Shown one piece after another: positions 1 through 6,006 of a stretch of DNA of 7,175 nucleotides. Position 1 is the stretch's first letter. Each line of letters begins with the position of its first letter. The stretch spans positions 1 through 7,175 of the forward strand of contig CALEMO010000293.1 in NCBI GenBank assembly GCA_937910825.1, read 5' to 3'. Under the pieces are notes generated by a model, which saw only the letters and a program-made list of their open reading frames with translations, did not search any database and had not been told where the DNA came from. The stretch is from an uncultured Solirubrobacterales bacterium. GTDB lineage: Bacteria > Actinomycetota > Thermoleophilia > Solirubrobacterales > 70-9. The position numbers and the translations under genes are program-made.

Positions 1-677
1 GCCAGAATGACGCCGAGGATCACGAAAGGCAGCAGGACCACGAAAACCTGGTCCGGGTTGTTCCACCAGGACGATATGCCCGGCAGGACTCCGGAGATGA
101 TCGAGGCGAAGATCAGCAGCGAGATGCCGTTGCCGACGCCGCGCTGGGTGATCAGCTCGCCCATCCACATAAGCAGGGTCGTACCGGCAGTCAGGCAGAT
201 GACGATCAGGAAGACGTTTGCGGGGTTCAGCTGACCGACCACGCTGGCCGAGCCGGCCGGGGTCAGGGAGTTGAAGAGGAAGACGTAGGCGAAGGACTGC
301 ATCGCGGCCAGGGCAACCGTGAGGTAACGGGTGTACTGGGTGATCTTCTGCTGCCCGACTTCTCCTTCTTTCTGGAGGCGCTCCAGGGAAGGCACGACGA
401 CGGTCATCAGCTGGAGGATGATCGATGCCGTGATGTAAGGCATGATCCCCAGCGCGAAGAGCGAAAGCCGCGAGAGGCTGCCGCCGGAAAACAGGTTGAG
501 GAAGCCGAGGATGTCGGATCCGGTCAGCTGGTCCTCGAGCGCCTTGACCGCGTCGATATCCACCCCGGGTGCGGGGATGTAGGCGCCGAGACGGTAAAGC
601 GCCAGAATTCCCGCGACAAACAGCAGCTTCCTGCGGATATCCGGGACGGAGAATGCCTTCGCGACAGTTGCGAGCAT
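1..677 (-). CDS. secY: Protein translocase subunit SecY, 5' part (runs off the window)
   Basis: SecY is the channel-forming membrane subunit of the SecYEG translocon, which exports unfolded preproteins and inserts membrane proteins. The ATG at 675-677 opens a frame that stays open to the window edge, giving 225 complete N-terminal residues, roughly half of a normal SecY. The start matches the family (MLATVAKAFSVPDIRRKLLF), followed by transmembrane segment 1 and the YRLGAYIPAPG motif at about 28-38. The plug and TM2 region contains GIMPYITASIILQLM (77-91). Further hydrophobic segments lie at about 117-136, 153-171 and 184-200, with another beginning near 211. The family motif GELITQRGVGNGISLLIF is at 173-190. 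The start codon overlaps the rplO stop as TAATG, and I see no strong Shine-Dalgarno, so initiation is probably coupled to rplO translation. The C-terminal half lies outside the window. Confidence 0.97.
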   Translation of the reverse strand, partial: MLATVAKAFSVPDIRRKLLFVAGILALYRLGAYIPAPGVDIDAVKALEDQLTGSDILGFLNLFSGGSLSRLSLFALGIMPYITASIILQLMTVVVPSLERLQKEGEVGQQKITQYTRYLTVALAAMQSFAYVFLFNSLTPAGSASVVGQLNPANVFLIVICLTAGTTLLMWMGELITQRGVGNGISLLIFASIISGVLPGISSWWNNPDQVFVVLLPFVILGVIL

Positions 678-1180
678 TAGGCTTCGATCAGCTCACAGCT
701 TCCGCCGGCGGCTTCGATCTGCTTCTTCGCTGAAGCGCTGAACCCGTGAGCATGCACGTTCAGGCTCTTCGAGATCTCGCCTTTGGCGAGGATCTTTACG
801 GGATCGGAACCTTTGGCCAGACCAACCTGCTTGAGCGTTTCCGGGGTGACGTCGGAGCCCGCCTGAAAGCGCTCTTCGAGATCAGCCAGATTGACCGGCT
901 GAGTGCTGGTCCTGAAGTTTTCGAAAGGCATCGACTTCTTCATGTGCGGGCCACGCAACTTGCGCATCCGCATCTGAATCGGGTTCTGCCCGCCTTCGTG
1001 CGCGACGTTCTTGCGATTGCCTGAGCGCTGGCCCTGTCCGCCGTGTCCACGACCGGATGTTTTGCCTGTACCGGAACCCTGGCCACGACCGATGCGCTTG
1101 CGCGGACGGCGTGAACCCGGCTTCGGGCTGATGTTGTGCAGACCGATCTCTTCTTCGCGGCTTTCCTGTTTCTCAGCCAT
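677..1180 (-). CDS. rplO: 50S ribosomal protein L15
   Basis: L15 is a late-assembling large-subunit protein with a long extension reaching into 23S rRNA. This copy has 167 residues, against about 145-150 usually. The diagnostic Gly/Arg-rich segment at 31-54 reads GRGQGSGTGKTSGRGHGGQG followed by QRSG. The C-terminal L15 fold includes VKILAKGEISKSLNVHAHGF and ends AAGGSCELIEA. The first 12 residues (MAEKQESREEEI) are a charged extension ahead of the usual start of the family (GLHNISPKPGSR). The start is supported by a strong AGGAGG 4 nt upstream, inside the end of rpmD, and by the TGATG overlap with the rpmD stop. The stop overlaps the secY start. Identity is secure; only the role of the short acidic and basic head is unknown. 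Confidence 0.97.
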   Translation of the reverse strand: MAEKQESREEEIGLHNISPKPGSRRPRKRIGRGQGSGTGKTSGRGHGGQGQRSGNRKNVAHEGGQNPIQMRMRKLRGPHMKKSMPFENFRTSTQPVNLADLEERFQAGSDVTPETLKQVGLAKGSDPVKILAKGEISKSLNVHAHGFSASAKKQIEAAGGSCELIEA

Positions 1181-1359
1181 CAGACCTCCTCGACTTCGAC
1201 CAGATGAGTCACGACCTTGAGCTGGCCCTGGAGCTGAGGAGAATCCTCGCGCTCGACCTTCCTGCCGATCTTGCCCAGTCCGAGCGCCTCAAGGGTGCCC
1301 TTCTGGCTCGGATTGTTATGAATATTCGAACGGGTCTGGGTGATCGTCAGCCTGGCCAT
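1180..1359 (-). CDS. rpmD: 50S ribosomal protein L30
   Basis: L30 is a small protein on the surface of the large subunit. The frame encodes 59 residues, the normal length for bacterial L30. It begins [20 protein letters not shown], with the family pattern of a short first beta strand and then a helix-loop TLEALGLGKIGRKVERED, and ends HLVEVEEV. The wording is close to the actinobacterial L30 pattern. The ATG at 1357-1359 overlaps the rpsE stop as TGATG, and its own TGA overlaps the rplO ATG in the same way. A purine-rich AAGGAAGG at about 1369-1376 is a plausible ribosome binding site. Position between rpsE and rplO is the standard spc order. Confidence 0.95.
   Translation of the reverse strand: MARLTITQTRSNIHNNPSQKGTLEALGLGKIGRKVEREDSPQLQGQLKVVTHLVEVEEV
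1185..1191 (-). promoter_or_regulatory. Shine-Dalgarno of rplO inside the rpmD 3' end
   Basis: The minus strand reads GAGGAGG, followed by TCTG and the rplO ATG. It is one of the strongest Shine-Dalgarno matches in the window. It also encodes the last residues of L30 (EEV), so the coding and ribosome-binding functions share the same bases. It fixes the rplO start and with it the 12-residue N-terminal extension of L15. Confidence 0.8.
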
Positions 1360-2231
1360 CAGGAAGTGCCTTCCTTACTTTCGGCCTTCTCGGCGTCTTC
1401 GACCGCCTCTTCTGCGACCTGAGTCTCTTCGGCTGCTTCCACCGTTCCGGCATCGAGCTGCTCCTCGGCGGCCACTTCGGCCTCGACTTCGGAGGACGCG
1501 ACGGTCGACGGATCGGCCACTACTGCGCCTTCCCCTTCGGCGACGTCGGCTTCAGCTTTCGCTTCCAGACCGGCGATGTCAGCCGGAGTTGCGTCCGCGG
1601 TGGTATCGGCGGTGGTATCGGCAGCGGCGTCGGCGGCCACTTCGACCGCAGCGCTGCTTTCGGCGTCTTCGGCTCCACCTTCGTCGGCGGGCTTCTCTTT
1701 CGGCTCCAGTCCCAGGACCTCGGAAATGGTCAGGCCACGGAGTTCAGCGACTTCTTCCGGCCGGCGCAGACGGACGATGCCGTCCATGGTCGCCTTGACC
1801 AGGTTGATCGGGTTCTGGGTGCCGATGCTCTTGGTCAGGACGTCTTTCACCCCGCCAAGTTCGAGCACGGCACGCACACCACCACCGGCGATTACGCCGG
1901 TACCGGCGCTGGCCGGGCGCAGGACAACATGTCCCGCGCCGAAGCGCCCGATGATCTTGTGAGTGATCGTATCGTTGTACTTCGGTACACGAACAAGGTT
2001 TTTGCGGGCGTTCTCAACGGCCTTCTGGATGGCCAGCGGAACTTCCCGGGCCTTTCCGTAACCGATGCCAACTACCGACTCTTCGTCGCCGACGGCAACG
2101 AGTGCTGTAAACGAAAACCGTCGACCACCCTTGACCACTTTGGCCACACGGTTGATTTCGATCACACGTTCTTGGAGGTCAAGCCCCTTGGGGCTGACCA
2201 TCTCGATGCGGGCTGTATCCATTCCCTTCAT
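1359..2231 (-). CDS. rpsE: 30S ribosomal protein S5 with a long acidic C-terminal tail
   Basis: S5 sits on the back of the small subunit near the mRNA entry channel and contributes to decoding accuracy. Residues 1-175 are a complete S5. They include the double-stranded-RNA-binding-like N domain ([20 protein letters not shown], then [21 protein letters not shown]), the central [18 protein letters not shown], and the C domain ending [11 protein letters not shown]. Bacterial S5 normally ends about here. This frame continues for about 115 more residues (176-290), rich in Ala, Glu, Asp, Val and Thr, with about 35 acidic and 5 basic residues, no cysteine and no evident domain. The first ATG is preferred because GGTGA lies 9 nt upstream; a second Met at residue 4 has no such spacing. 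The upstream gap from rplR is 42 nt, the largest in the cluster. The stop overlaps rpmD. Confidence 0.97.
   Translation of the reverse strand: MKGMDTARIEMVSPKGLDLQERVIEINRVAKVVKGGRRFSFTALVAVGDEESVVGIGYGKAREVPLAIQKAVENARKNLVRVPKYNDTITHKIIGRFGAGHVVLRPASAGTGVIAGGGVRAVLELGGVKDVLTKSIGTQNPINLVKATMDGIVRLRRPEEVAELRGLTISEVLGLEPKEKPADEGGAEDAESSAAVEVAADAAADTTADTTADATPADIAGLEAKAEADVAEGEGAVVADPSTVASSEVEAEVAAEEQLDAGTVEAAEETQVAEEAVEDAEKAESKEGTS
1599..1622. repeat. Two exact 12-bp tandem units in the rpsE tail
   Basis: The 12-mer GGTGGTATCGGC occurs twice head to tail on the plus strand. On the coding strand it is part of the Ala/Asp/Thr stretch of the S5 tail ([10 protein letters not shown]). The unit length is a multiple of three, so gain or loss of copies would keep the reading frame. 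This suggests the tail grew partly by replication slippage. Confidence 0.7.
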
Positions 2232-2260
2232 ATCAGCTGTTCACCGTAGCGAAGTTCCCT

Positions 2261-2276
2261 TGATGCCTGAGCATCA
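2261..2276 (-). other. Perfect short hairpin across the rplR stop codon
   Basis: TGATGC and GCATCA form an exact 6-bp inverted repeat around a 4-base loop. The 3' side of the plus-strand copy covers the rplR TGA (2274-2276), and the rest lies in the 42-nt gap before rpsE. No U-tract follows on the coding strand, so it does not look like an intrinsic terminator. It could be a processing site, could insulate rpsE from ribosomes leaving rplR, or could be chance. The stem is short. Confidence 0.4.
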
Positions 2277-2627
2277 GAACTCCAGCCCACCCTCTCTCGC
2301 GCCCTCGGCGAGTGCTTTGACCCTGCCGTGGTAGCGGTAACCGCTTCGGTCGAAGACACATGTCTCGACACCTGCCTTCTTTGCGCGTTCAGCAAGCAAT
2401 TCGCCTGCTTTCTTCGCCTGTTCAGTTCTGTCGAGCTTCCTGAGCTCTGCTTCGGTCCAGTTCGCGGCGGCCAGGGTCTTACCCTCGACGTCGTCGATGA
2501 GCTGGGCGAAAATGCCGCGGTTCGAACGATAGACCGACAGCCGGGGCCGCTCGGCGGTCCCGCTGACCTTGGCTCGCACCCGGTGGCGCCGACGCTGAAG
2601 CCGCTGACGATTCGTGGTGACGGTCAT
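2274..2627 (-). CDS. rplR: 50S ribosomal protein L18
   Basis: L18 binds 5S rRNA and, with L5, anchors it in the central protuberance of the large subunit. The product is 117 residues, the usual length. It has the Arg-rich N-terminal RNA-binding segment ([17 protein letters not shown], about 8-23), the family signature [20 protein letters not shown] (28-46), and the C-terminal helix and strand region with [15 protein letters not shown] and [20 protein letters not shown]. The start overlaps the rplF stop as ATGA, so translation is probably coupled to rplF. The TGA lies in a small hairpin, and a 42-nt spacer follows before rpsE. Confidence 0.97.
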   Translation of the reverse strand: MTVTTNRQRLQRRRHRVRAKVSGTAERPRLSVYRSNRGIFAQLIDDVEGKTLAAANWTEAELRKLDRTEQAKKAGELLAERAKKAGVETCVFDRSGYRYHGRVKALAEGAREGGLEF

Positions 2628-3157
2628 ACTCGCTTACCAACCTTCCTGGCGACATGCTCGTCGCGGTAACGCACACCCTTGCCCTTGTAGGGCTCCGGCG
2701 GACGGCTCTCGCGGATGTTTGCCGCGACCTGGCCGACTTTCTGCTTGTCGATCCCGCGCACGACCACTTCGGTCGGCTGGGGAACTTCAAATTCGATGCC
2801 CTCGGTCGCTTCGATCGTCACCGGGTGTGAATAACCCAGCGCCAGCTCGAGGCCCTTGCCCTTGGCGACCGCGCGGTAACCGACGCCCTGAATGTCAAGA
2901 CGCTTCTCAAAACCGTTGGTCACGCCTTCGATCTGGTTGGCGATCAGACTCCGGGTCAGACCGTGCAGGGCCCGGTGCGGGCCGCGATCGCTGGGGCGCT
3001 CGACCTTGACTTCGCCATCGCCTGATTTGACCGTCATCTCGTTCGAGATCGGCTGTACGAGCTCGCCCTTCGGACCCTTGACGGTGATCTGGCCTGGCTT
3101 GATGTCGATCTCGACATTCTCCGGGACCGGAATTGGTTTTTTACCGATTCGACTCAT
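2624..3157 (-). CDS. rplF: 50S ribosomal protein L6
   Basis: L6 lies near the factor-binding region of the large subunit, close to the sarcin-ricin loop. The frame encodes 177 residues, the normal length. It contains the two related alpha/beta domains of the family. The first begins [18 protein letters not shown] and includes [19 protein letters not shown]. The second carries the strong signature at 154-164, [11 protein letters not shown], preceded by [15 protein letters not shown]. The start is supported by GGTGA about 9 nt upstream, contributed by the rpsH stop region. The gap to rpsH is 9 nt, and the stop overlaps the rplR start. Nothing unusual was seen in the protein. Confidence 0.98.
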   Translation of the reverse strand: MSRIGKKPIPVPENVEIDIKPGQITVKGPKGELVQPISNEMTVKSGDGEVKVERPSDRGPHRALHGLTRSLIANQIEGVTNGFEKRLDIQGVGYRAVAKGKGLELALGYSHPVTIEATEGIEFEVPQPTEVVVRGIDKQKVGQVAANIRESRPPEPYKGKGVRYRDEHVARKVGKRV

Positions 3158-3166
3158 GGTTCTCTC

Positions 3167-3562
3167 TCACCAGACGTAGGCGACGACTTCTCCGCCGACG
3201 CCTTCTTTCTTGGCTTCGTGGCCGGTCATCACGCCATGGGAGGTCGAGATGATCGCGGTGCCTGTTCCGCCGTAAACCCTGGGGACACCGGCATGGCGCA
3301 CATAACGCCGACGGCCCGGGCGGGAGACCCGCTCGATGCCGCTGATCACCGGCTGGTGATCCTTCGTGTATTTCAGGCGCAGCTTGATTTTTTCGCCCAC
3401 CTCGGCGGACTCCTTTTCGAAGCCGGCGATGTAGCCCTGCTCGGTCAGGATGCGCGAGACCTCGAGCTTCAGCTTCGAGCTCGGCATCTCTACGGTGGCC
3501 AGGCCGGAGCTCAGTCCGTTGCGGACGCGGGTCAGGTAATCGGCAATTGGGTCAGTAAGCAT
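3167..3562 (-). CDS. rpsH: 30S ribosomal protein S8
   Basis: S8 is a primary 16S rRNA binding protein of the central domain. In E. coli it also represses the spc operon by binding the mRNA near the start of rplE. The product has 131 residues, the usual length. The N-terminal signature is DPIADYLTRVRNGL (4-17). The C-terminal signature is STSHGVMTGHEAKKEGVGGE, followed by VVAYVW at the end. The loop PRVYGGTGTAIIST has Thr at 100, where many homologues have a hydrophobic residue. I did not find an obvious E. coli-like S8 target at rplE, where the spacer is only 7 nt. The spacer from rpsN is 4 nt. Confidence 0.98.
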   Translation of the reverse strand: MLTDPIADYLTRVRNGLSSGLATVEMPSSKLKLEVSRILTEQGYIAGFEKESAEVGEKIKLRLKYTKDHQPVISGIERVSRPGRRRYVRHAGVPRVYGGTGTAIISTSHGVMTGHEAKKEGVGGEVVAYVW

Positions 3563-3566
3563 TGCT

Positions 3567-3752
3567 CTACCAGCTCGACTTGGTCATACCGGGGATGTAG
3601 CCCTCGTGTGCCGCTTCGCGCAGGCAAATCCGGCAGATGCCGAACTTGCGGTAATAAGCGCGGGGGCGGCCGCAACGGCGGCACCGGTTGTATTCGCGGG
3701 TCTTGAACTTCGCTGTGCGCTGCTGGCGCACTTTCTGGGATGTCTTGGCCAT
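3567..3752 (-). CDS. rpsZ: 30S ribosomal protein S14, zinc-binding type Z
   Basis: S14 binds the 3' major domain (head) of 16S rRNA. At 61 residues this is the short zinc form, not the form of about 100 residues that lacks the cysteines. The zinc ribbon ligands are intact: Cys24, Cys27, Cys40 and Cys43 (CRRC, 12 residues between the pairs, CRIC). The ending [13 protein letters not shown] is typical of the type. An AGGAGG lies 11 nt before the ATG, within the 3' end of rplE, and the gap from rplE is 6 nt. Genomes with this gene sometimes carry a second, zinc-free S14 elsewhere under zinc control; that cannot be judged here. The gene is often annotated rpsN. Confidence 0.97.
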   Translation of the reverse strand: MAKTSQKVRQQRTAKFKTREYNRCRRCGRPRAYYRKFGICRICLREAAHEGYIPGMTKSSW

Positions 3753-3758
3753 CTGGGC

Positions 3759-4391
3759 CTAGCCCTCCTGCTCTTCGTCGTTGGCTGCTTCGGCGCCTTC
3801 TGCTACCGGGCGGCCTTCCTTGGAGAAAGGCATACCCAGGGCCAGCAGAAGCTCGAAGGCCTCGGCGTCCGTCGGGGCAGTGGTCGTCATCGTGATGTCA
3901 AGTCCGTAATTTGCGTCGACCGTGTCGTAGTCGATCTCCGGGAAAATCAGCTGTTCCCTGACACCCATGGAGTAATTGCCACGGCCGTCAAAGGAAGTGG
4001 CCTTGAGGCCACGGAAGTCACGGATTCGCGGGATGGCGATCGAAACCAGGCGGTCGAGGAACTCCCACATTCGGGCGCCGCGCAGGGTCACCGAGGCACC
4101 GACCTGCATGCCTTCTCGGACCTTGAACTGAGCGACCGACTTCTTCGCCATGCGCGGGTTCGGGTGCTGGCCGGCGATGATCGCCAGCTCGCCCGTCGCC
4201 TTTTCGCGCTGCTTGGTATCCATTTGGGAACCGAGGCCCATGTTCAGGGTGATCTTCTGAAGCCTGGGAGCACGCATCGGCGAGGAGTAGCCGAACTGCT
4301 TCATCAGCTTGGGCAATACCTCACTGTTGTAGGTATCGCGCAGGCGCGGCGGCGGTATGGCTTGTTCAGTTGTGGTCGTAGCAGCTTCCAT
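3759..4391 (-). CDS. rplE: 50S ribosomal protein L5
   Basis: L5 binds 5S rRNA with L18 and contacts the P-site tRNA and S13 across the subunit bridge. The frame has 210 residues, against about 179-187 usually. The core is clear: [20 protein letters not shown], then [14 protein letters not shown] (41-54), [20 protein letters not shown] (89-108) and [19 protein letters not shown], then [12 protein letters not shown], ending LLLALGMPF (181-189). About 15 residues precede the core (Ala/Thr-rich, then IPPP), and about 18 follow (193-210), ending in acidic NDEEQEG. The start ATG is 7 nt after the rplX stop, with AGGAAA just upstream. Identity is secure; the end extensions fit the wider trend in this cluster. 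Confidence 0.97.
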   Translation of the reverse strand: MEAATTTTEQAIPPPRLRDTYNSEVLPKLMKQFGYSSPMRAPRLQKITLNMGLGSQMDTKQREKATGELAIIAGQHPNPRMAKKSVAQFKVREGMQVGASVTLRGARMWEFLDRLVSIAIPRIRDFRGLKATSFDGRGNYSMGVREQLIFPEIDYDTVDANYGLDITMTTTAPTDAEAFELLLALGMPFSKEGRPVAEGAEAANDEEQEG

Positions 4392-4398
4392 AAATTTC

Positions 4399-4725
4399 CT
4401 AGATTGCCTCGCCGGTGCGCTTTGAAATCCGCTGGCGCTTTCCGTCGTCGCTCATACGTATGCCGACCCGGGTCGGCTTGTTGTCTGAAGGGTCGACCAG
4501 CATCACATTGGAGATGTGGATCGGACCTTCCTTCTCGATGATCCCGCCTTCCACGCCGGGCCCCTGGCCGCTCGGTGACGGCTGGGCGCGCTGGTGGCGC
4601 TTGACCATGTTGAGGCCGTCAACGTACACTTTTTCCTTCTTCGGATCGGTGCGGCTGACTTTGCCCTGCTTGCCGGCGTCTTTGCCGGCGATAATTTCGA
4701 CGGTGTCATCAGTTCGAATCTTCAT
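4399..4725 (-). CDS. rplX: 50S ribosomal protein L24
   Basis: L24 is one of the first proteins to assemble on 23S rRNA, binding its 5' domain. I place the start at the ATG 4723-4725, giving 108 residues. An in-frame TTG two codons earlier (4729-4731) would give 110. The ATG is preferred because GGAGGTG ends 8 nt before it, while the TTG is too close, and because family members begin MKIR. The KOW motif spans about 3-36 ([20 protein letters not shown]). It is followed by the conserved [14 protein letters not shown], the Gly/Pro-rich loop, [20 protein letters not shown], and [20 protein letters not shown]. Length is normal. The gene lies 2 nt after the rplN stop with this start. Confidence 0.95.
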   Translation of the reverse strand: MKIRTDDTVEIIAGKDAGKQGKVSRTDPKKEKVYVDGLNMVKRHQRAQPSPSGQGPGVEGGIIEKEGPIHISNVMLVDPSDNKPTRVGIRMSDDGKRQRISKRTGEAI

Positions 4726-4727
4726 GT

Positions 4728-5096
4728 TCAAAGCACCTCCGGCGCGAGCGAGATGATCTTCATGAAGTCACGGTCGCGCAGCTCACGGGCTACCGGACCG
4801 AAGATCCGGGTTCCCCTGGGGTTGTTCGCGTCATCGATCAGAACGGCGGCATTCTCGTCGAACTGGATGTAGGTGCCGTCAGAACGGCCCAGTTCTTTCT
4901 TGGTCCGCACGATCACTGCCTTGACGACTTCACCCTTGCGCACGTTGCCCTGAGGGCTGGCCTGCTTGACGGTCGCGGTAATCACGTCGCCGATCGAGCC
5001 GTAGTTCCGGTGTGAACCGCCCTTGACCCGGATGCAGAGGAGTTCTCTCGCACCTGAGTTGTCGGCCACCCGCAGTCTTGATTCCTGCTGAATCAT
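4728..5096 (-). CDS. rplN: 50S ribosomal protein L14
   Basis: L14 lies at the subunit interface, contacting 16S rRNA in bridges and neighbouring L19. The product is 122 residues, the standard length. It starts [20 protein letters not shown], a near-universal L14 opening. It continues with [14 protein letters not shown], the signature region [20 protein letters not shown] then DENAAVLID (about 60-88), and [20 protein letters not shown]. In E. coli, rplN is the first gene of a separate spc operon. Here only 3 nt separate it from rpsQ, with no promoter-like gap, so the two clusters appear to be read together. Its 3' end carries the rplX ribosome binding site. Confidence 0.98.
   Translation of the reverse strand: MIQQESRLRVADNSGARELLCIRVKGGSHRNYGSIGDVITATVKQASPQGNVRKGEVVKAVIVRTKKELGRSDGTYIQFDENAAVLIDDANNPRGTRIFGPVARELRDRDFMKIISLAPEVL
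4734..4740 (-). promoter_or_regulatory. Shine-Dalgarno that sets the rplX start
   Basis: The minus strand reads GGAGGTG inside the last codons of rplN. It is 8 nt from the ATG at 4723-4725. From the in-frame TTG at 4729-4731 only 2 nt separate it, or 4 nt counted from the GGAGG core. This spacing favours ATG and the 108-residue form of L24. Confidence 0.75.
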
Positions 5097-5099
5097 CGT

Positions 5100-5777
5100 C
5101 TACCTGGCCTTCTCGATGATCTCGACGAGGTTCCAGTGCTTGGTCTTGGAGAGCTTGCGTGTCTCGATTACACGGACGAGGTCACCTTCGGAGGCTTCGT
5201 TCTGCTCATCGTGGACGTGGATCTTGTGCCGCTGGCGCACGATCTTCTCGTAAACCGGATGGCGTCGCGCGGAGTCGATCTGGACAACGATCGTCTTGTC
5301 CGACTTGTCGGAAGTCACGAGGCCCTGGCGCTGCTTGGGCTTGCCGGTACGGGTCTTTTCTGCGACCGCGCTGCCGATGCCTGAGCCCTCAGGCGCATCC
5401 TTTTTTTCTTCGGCCCGACGCCTGCGGCGCTGACTGGCCTTCTGCTTGCGCTCGGCGATACGCCGGGTATCGCGTTCTTCGCCAGTCAGGGTTGGCCCGG
5501 CTTCGCCGGACTCGCGTGACTTGAGAATGCGACGGCGCTCTTTCCAGGGAAGCGCGTCCAGCGGGTCGGGCTCGGAAGGTTCGGGCGCAGCTTCAGCCGG
5601 AGCTTCCTCGACAGCGTCATCCGCAACGGGCTCCTCGGCCGGGGTTTCTTCCTCGACGGGTGCCTCTTCAACCGGCGCTTCTTCGGCTGCTGGAGTTTCT
5701 TTCGTAGCTTCAGCCGCGGCAGTTTCCTCCACCGGAGTGGCCTCAGTCTCTTCTTTTTTCTGTTCTTCTTCTGACAT
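5100..5777 (-). CDS. rpsQ: 30S ribosomal protein S17 with a very long N-terminal extension
   Basis: S17 is an early-assembling OB-fold protein that binds the 5' domain of 16S rRNA. Canonical S17 is about 80-90 residues; this frame has 225. The core is at about 148-225: QRQGLVTSDKSDKTIVVQID, VYEKIVRQRHKIHVHDEQN, and the signature GDLVRVIETRKLSKTKHWNL. Residue 208 is Lys, where the family usually has Pro. Residues 1-74 are acidic and Ala/Glu/Pro-rich (about 28 acidic, 3 basic) with repeated EEAPV units. Residues 78-127 are basic (about 19 Lys/Arg), with five Arg in a row at 117-121; 128-147 form a linker. The start is the only Met in the protein, 17 nt after rpmC. The Shine-Dalgarno is weak, and I see no ATG near the core that would give a short S17. 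A possible frameshift site lies at codons 124-126. Confidence 0.95.
   Translation of the reverse strand: MSEEEQKKEETEATPVEETAAAEATKETPAAEEAPVEEAPVEEETPAEEPVADDAVEEAPAEAAPEPSEPDPLDALPWKERRRILKSRESGEAGPTLTGEERDTRRIAERKQKASQRRRRRAEEKKDAPEGSGIGSAVAEKTRTGKPKQRQGLVTSDKSDKTIVVQIDSARRHPVYEKIVRQRHKIHVHDEQNEASEGDLVRVIETRKLSKTKHWNLVEIIEKAR
5376..5406 (-). promoter_or_regulatory. Candidate -1 frameshift site: A AAA AAG plus downstream hairpin
   Basis: On the coding strand, bases 5406 down to 5400 read A AAA AAG with AAA and AAG in the zero frame (Lys125, Lys126), the slippery heptamer of E. coli dnaX. Directly downstream is an inverted repeat: GATG, a 2-nt CG bulge, CCTGA, loop GGGC, TCAGG, CATC. The inner stem begins 6 nt after the heptamer. 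A -1 shift would read GGA TGC GCC and then TGA, ending the protein at about 129 residues, before the S17 core. I see no convincing stimulatory Shine-Dalgarno upstream; only an AGG about 14 nt away. The layout is seen directly; function is inferred. Confidence 0.35.
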
Positions 5778-5794
5778 CAGATTTCTTTGCCTAC

Positions 5795-6006
5795 TTAGTT
5801 GGAGACCTGTTCGCGCTCAAGGTCGATGTTTCGCTGCCGGGCGATGGTGAGGAGACGGGCCACGTCCTTGCGGGCGTGGTTCAGATTGGCCGAATTCTCA
5901 AGCTCGCCCGTCGCGTGGCGCAGGCGCAGGTTGAAAGCATCCTGCCTCGCTTCTTTGAGTGCCTCGACCAGCTCGATGTCCTGCATGCTGTGAATCTCGG
6001 AGGACT

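Noticed and set aside
1340..1798. A plus-strand frame rich in Arg and Leu opposite the rpsE tail.
   Set aside because: It is the complement of the low-complexity Ala/Glu/Asp tail of S5; the Arg/Leu/Pro bias follows directly from that.
3748..3769. A small GGGC/GCCC inverted repeat around the rplE stop, before rpsN.
   Set aside because: It is only 4 bp with a 3-base loop in a GC-rich context, too weak to support a function.
4376..4401. A possible E. coli-like S8 repressor site at the rplX-rplE junction.
   Set aside because: The spacer is only 7 nt (GAAATTT on the coding strand), and I could not draw the characteristic S8-binding helix there by eye.
3606..4541. A 311-codon plus-strand frame opposite rpsN, rplE and part of rplX.
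   Set aside because: It is a shadow of minus-strand ribosomal genes, with no domain, no convincing ribosome binding site, and composition expected of a reverse frame.
2261..5386. The 11-mer GATGCCTGAGC occurs both in the rplR-rpsE hairpin (2262-2272) and in the rpsQ hairpin (5376-5386), suggesting a shared element.
   Set aside because: In a window of this size several 11-base coincidences are expected by chance, and the two hairpins otherwise differ in stem and loop.
5400..5408. The T7 run on the plus strand next to a hairpin, as an intrinsic terminator.
   Set aside because: On the transcribed strand the run is A7 and comes before the hairpin, inside rpsQ. A plus-strand terminator would have no plus-strand gene to serve.
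5446..5850. A plus-strand frame rich in Ser, Ala and Gly opposite the rpsQ extension.
   Set aside because: It mirrors the repeated Glu/Ala/Pro codons of the S17 extension on the other strand; there is no independent evidence for a gene.
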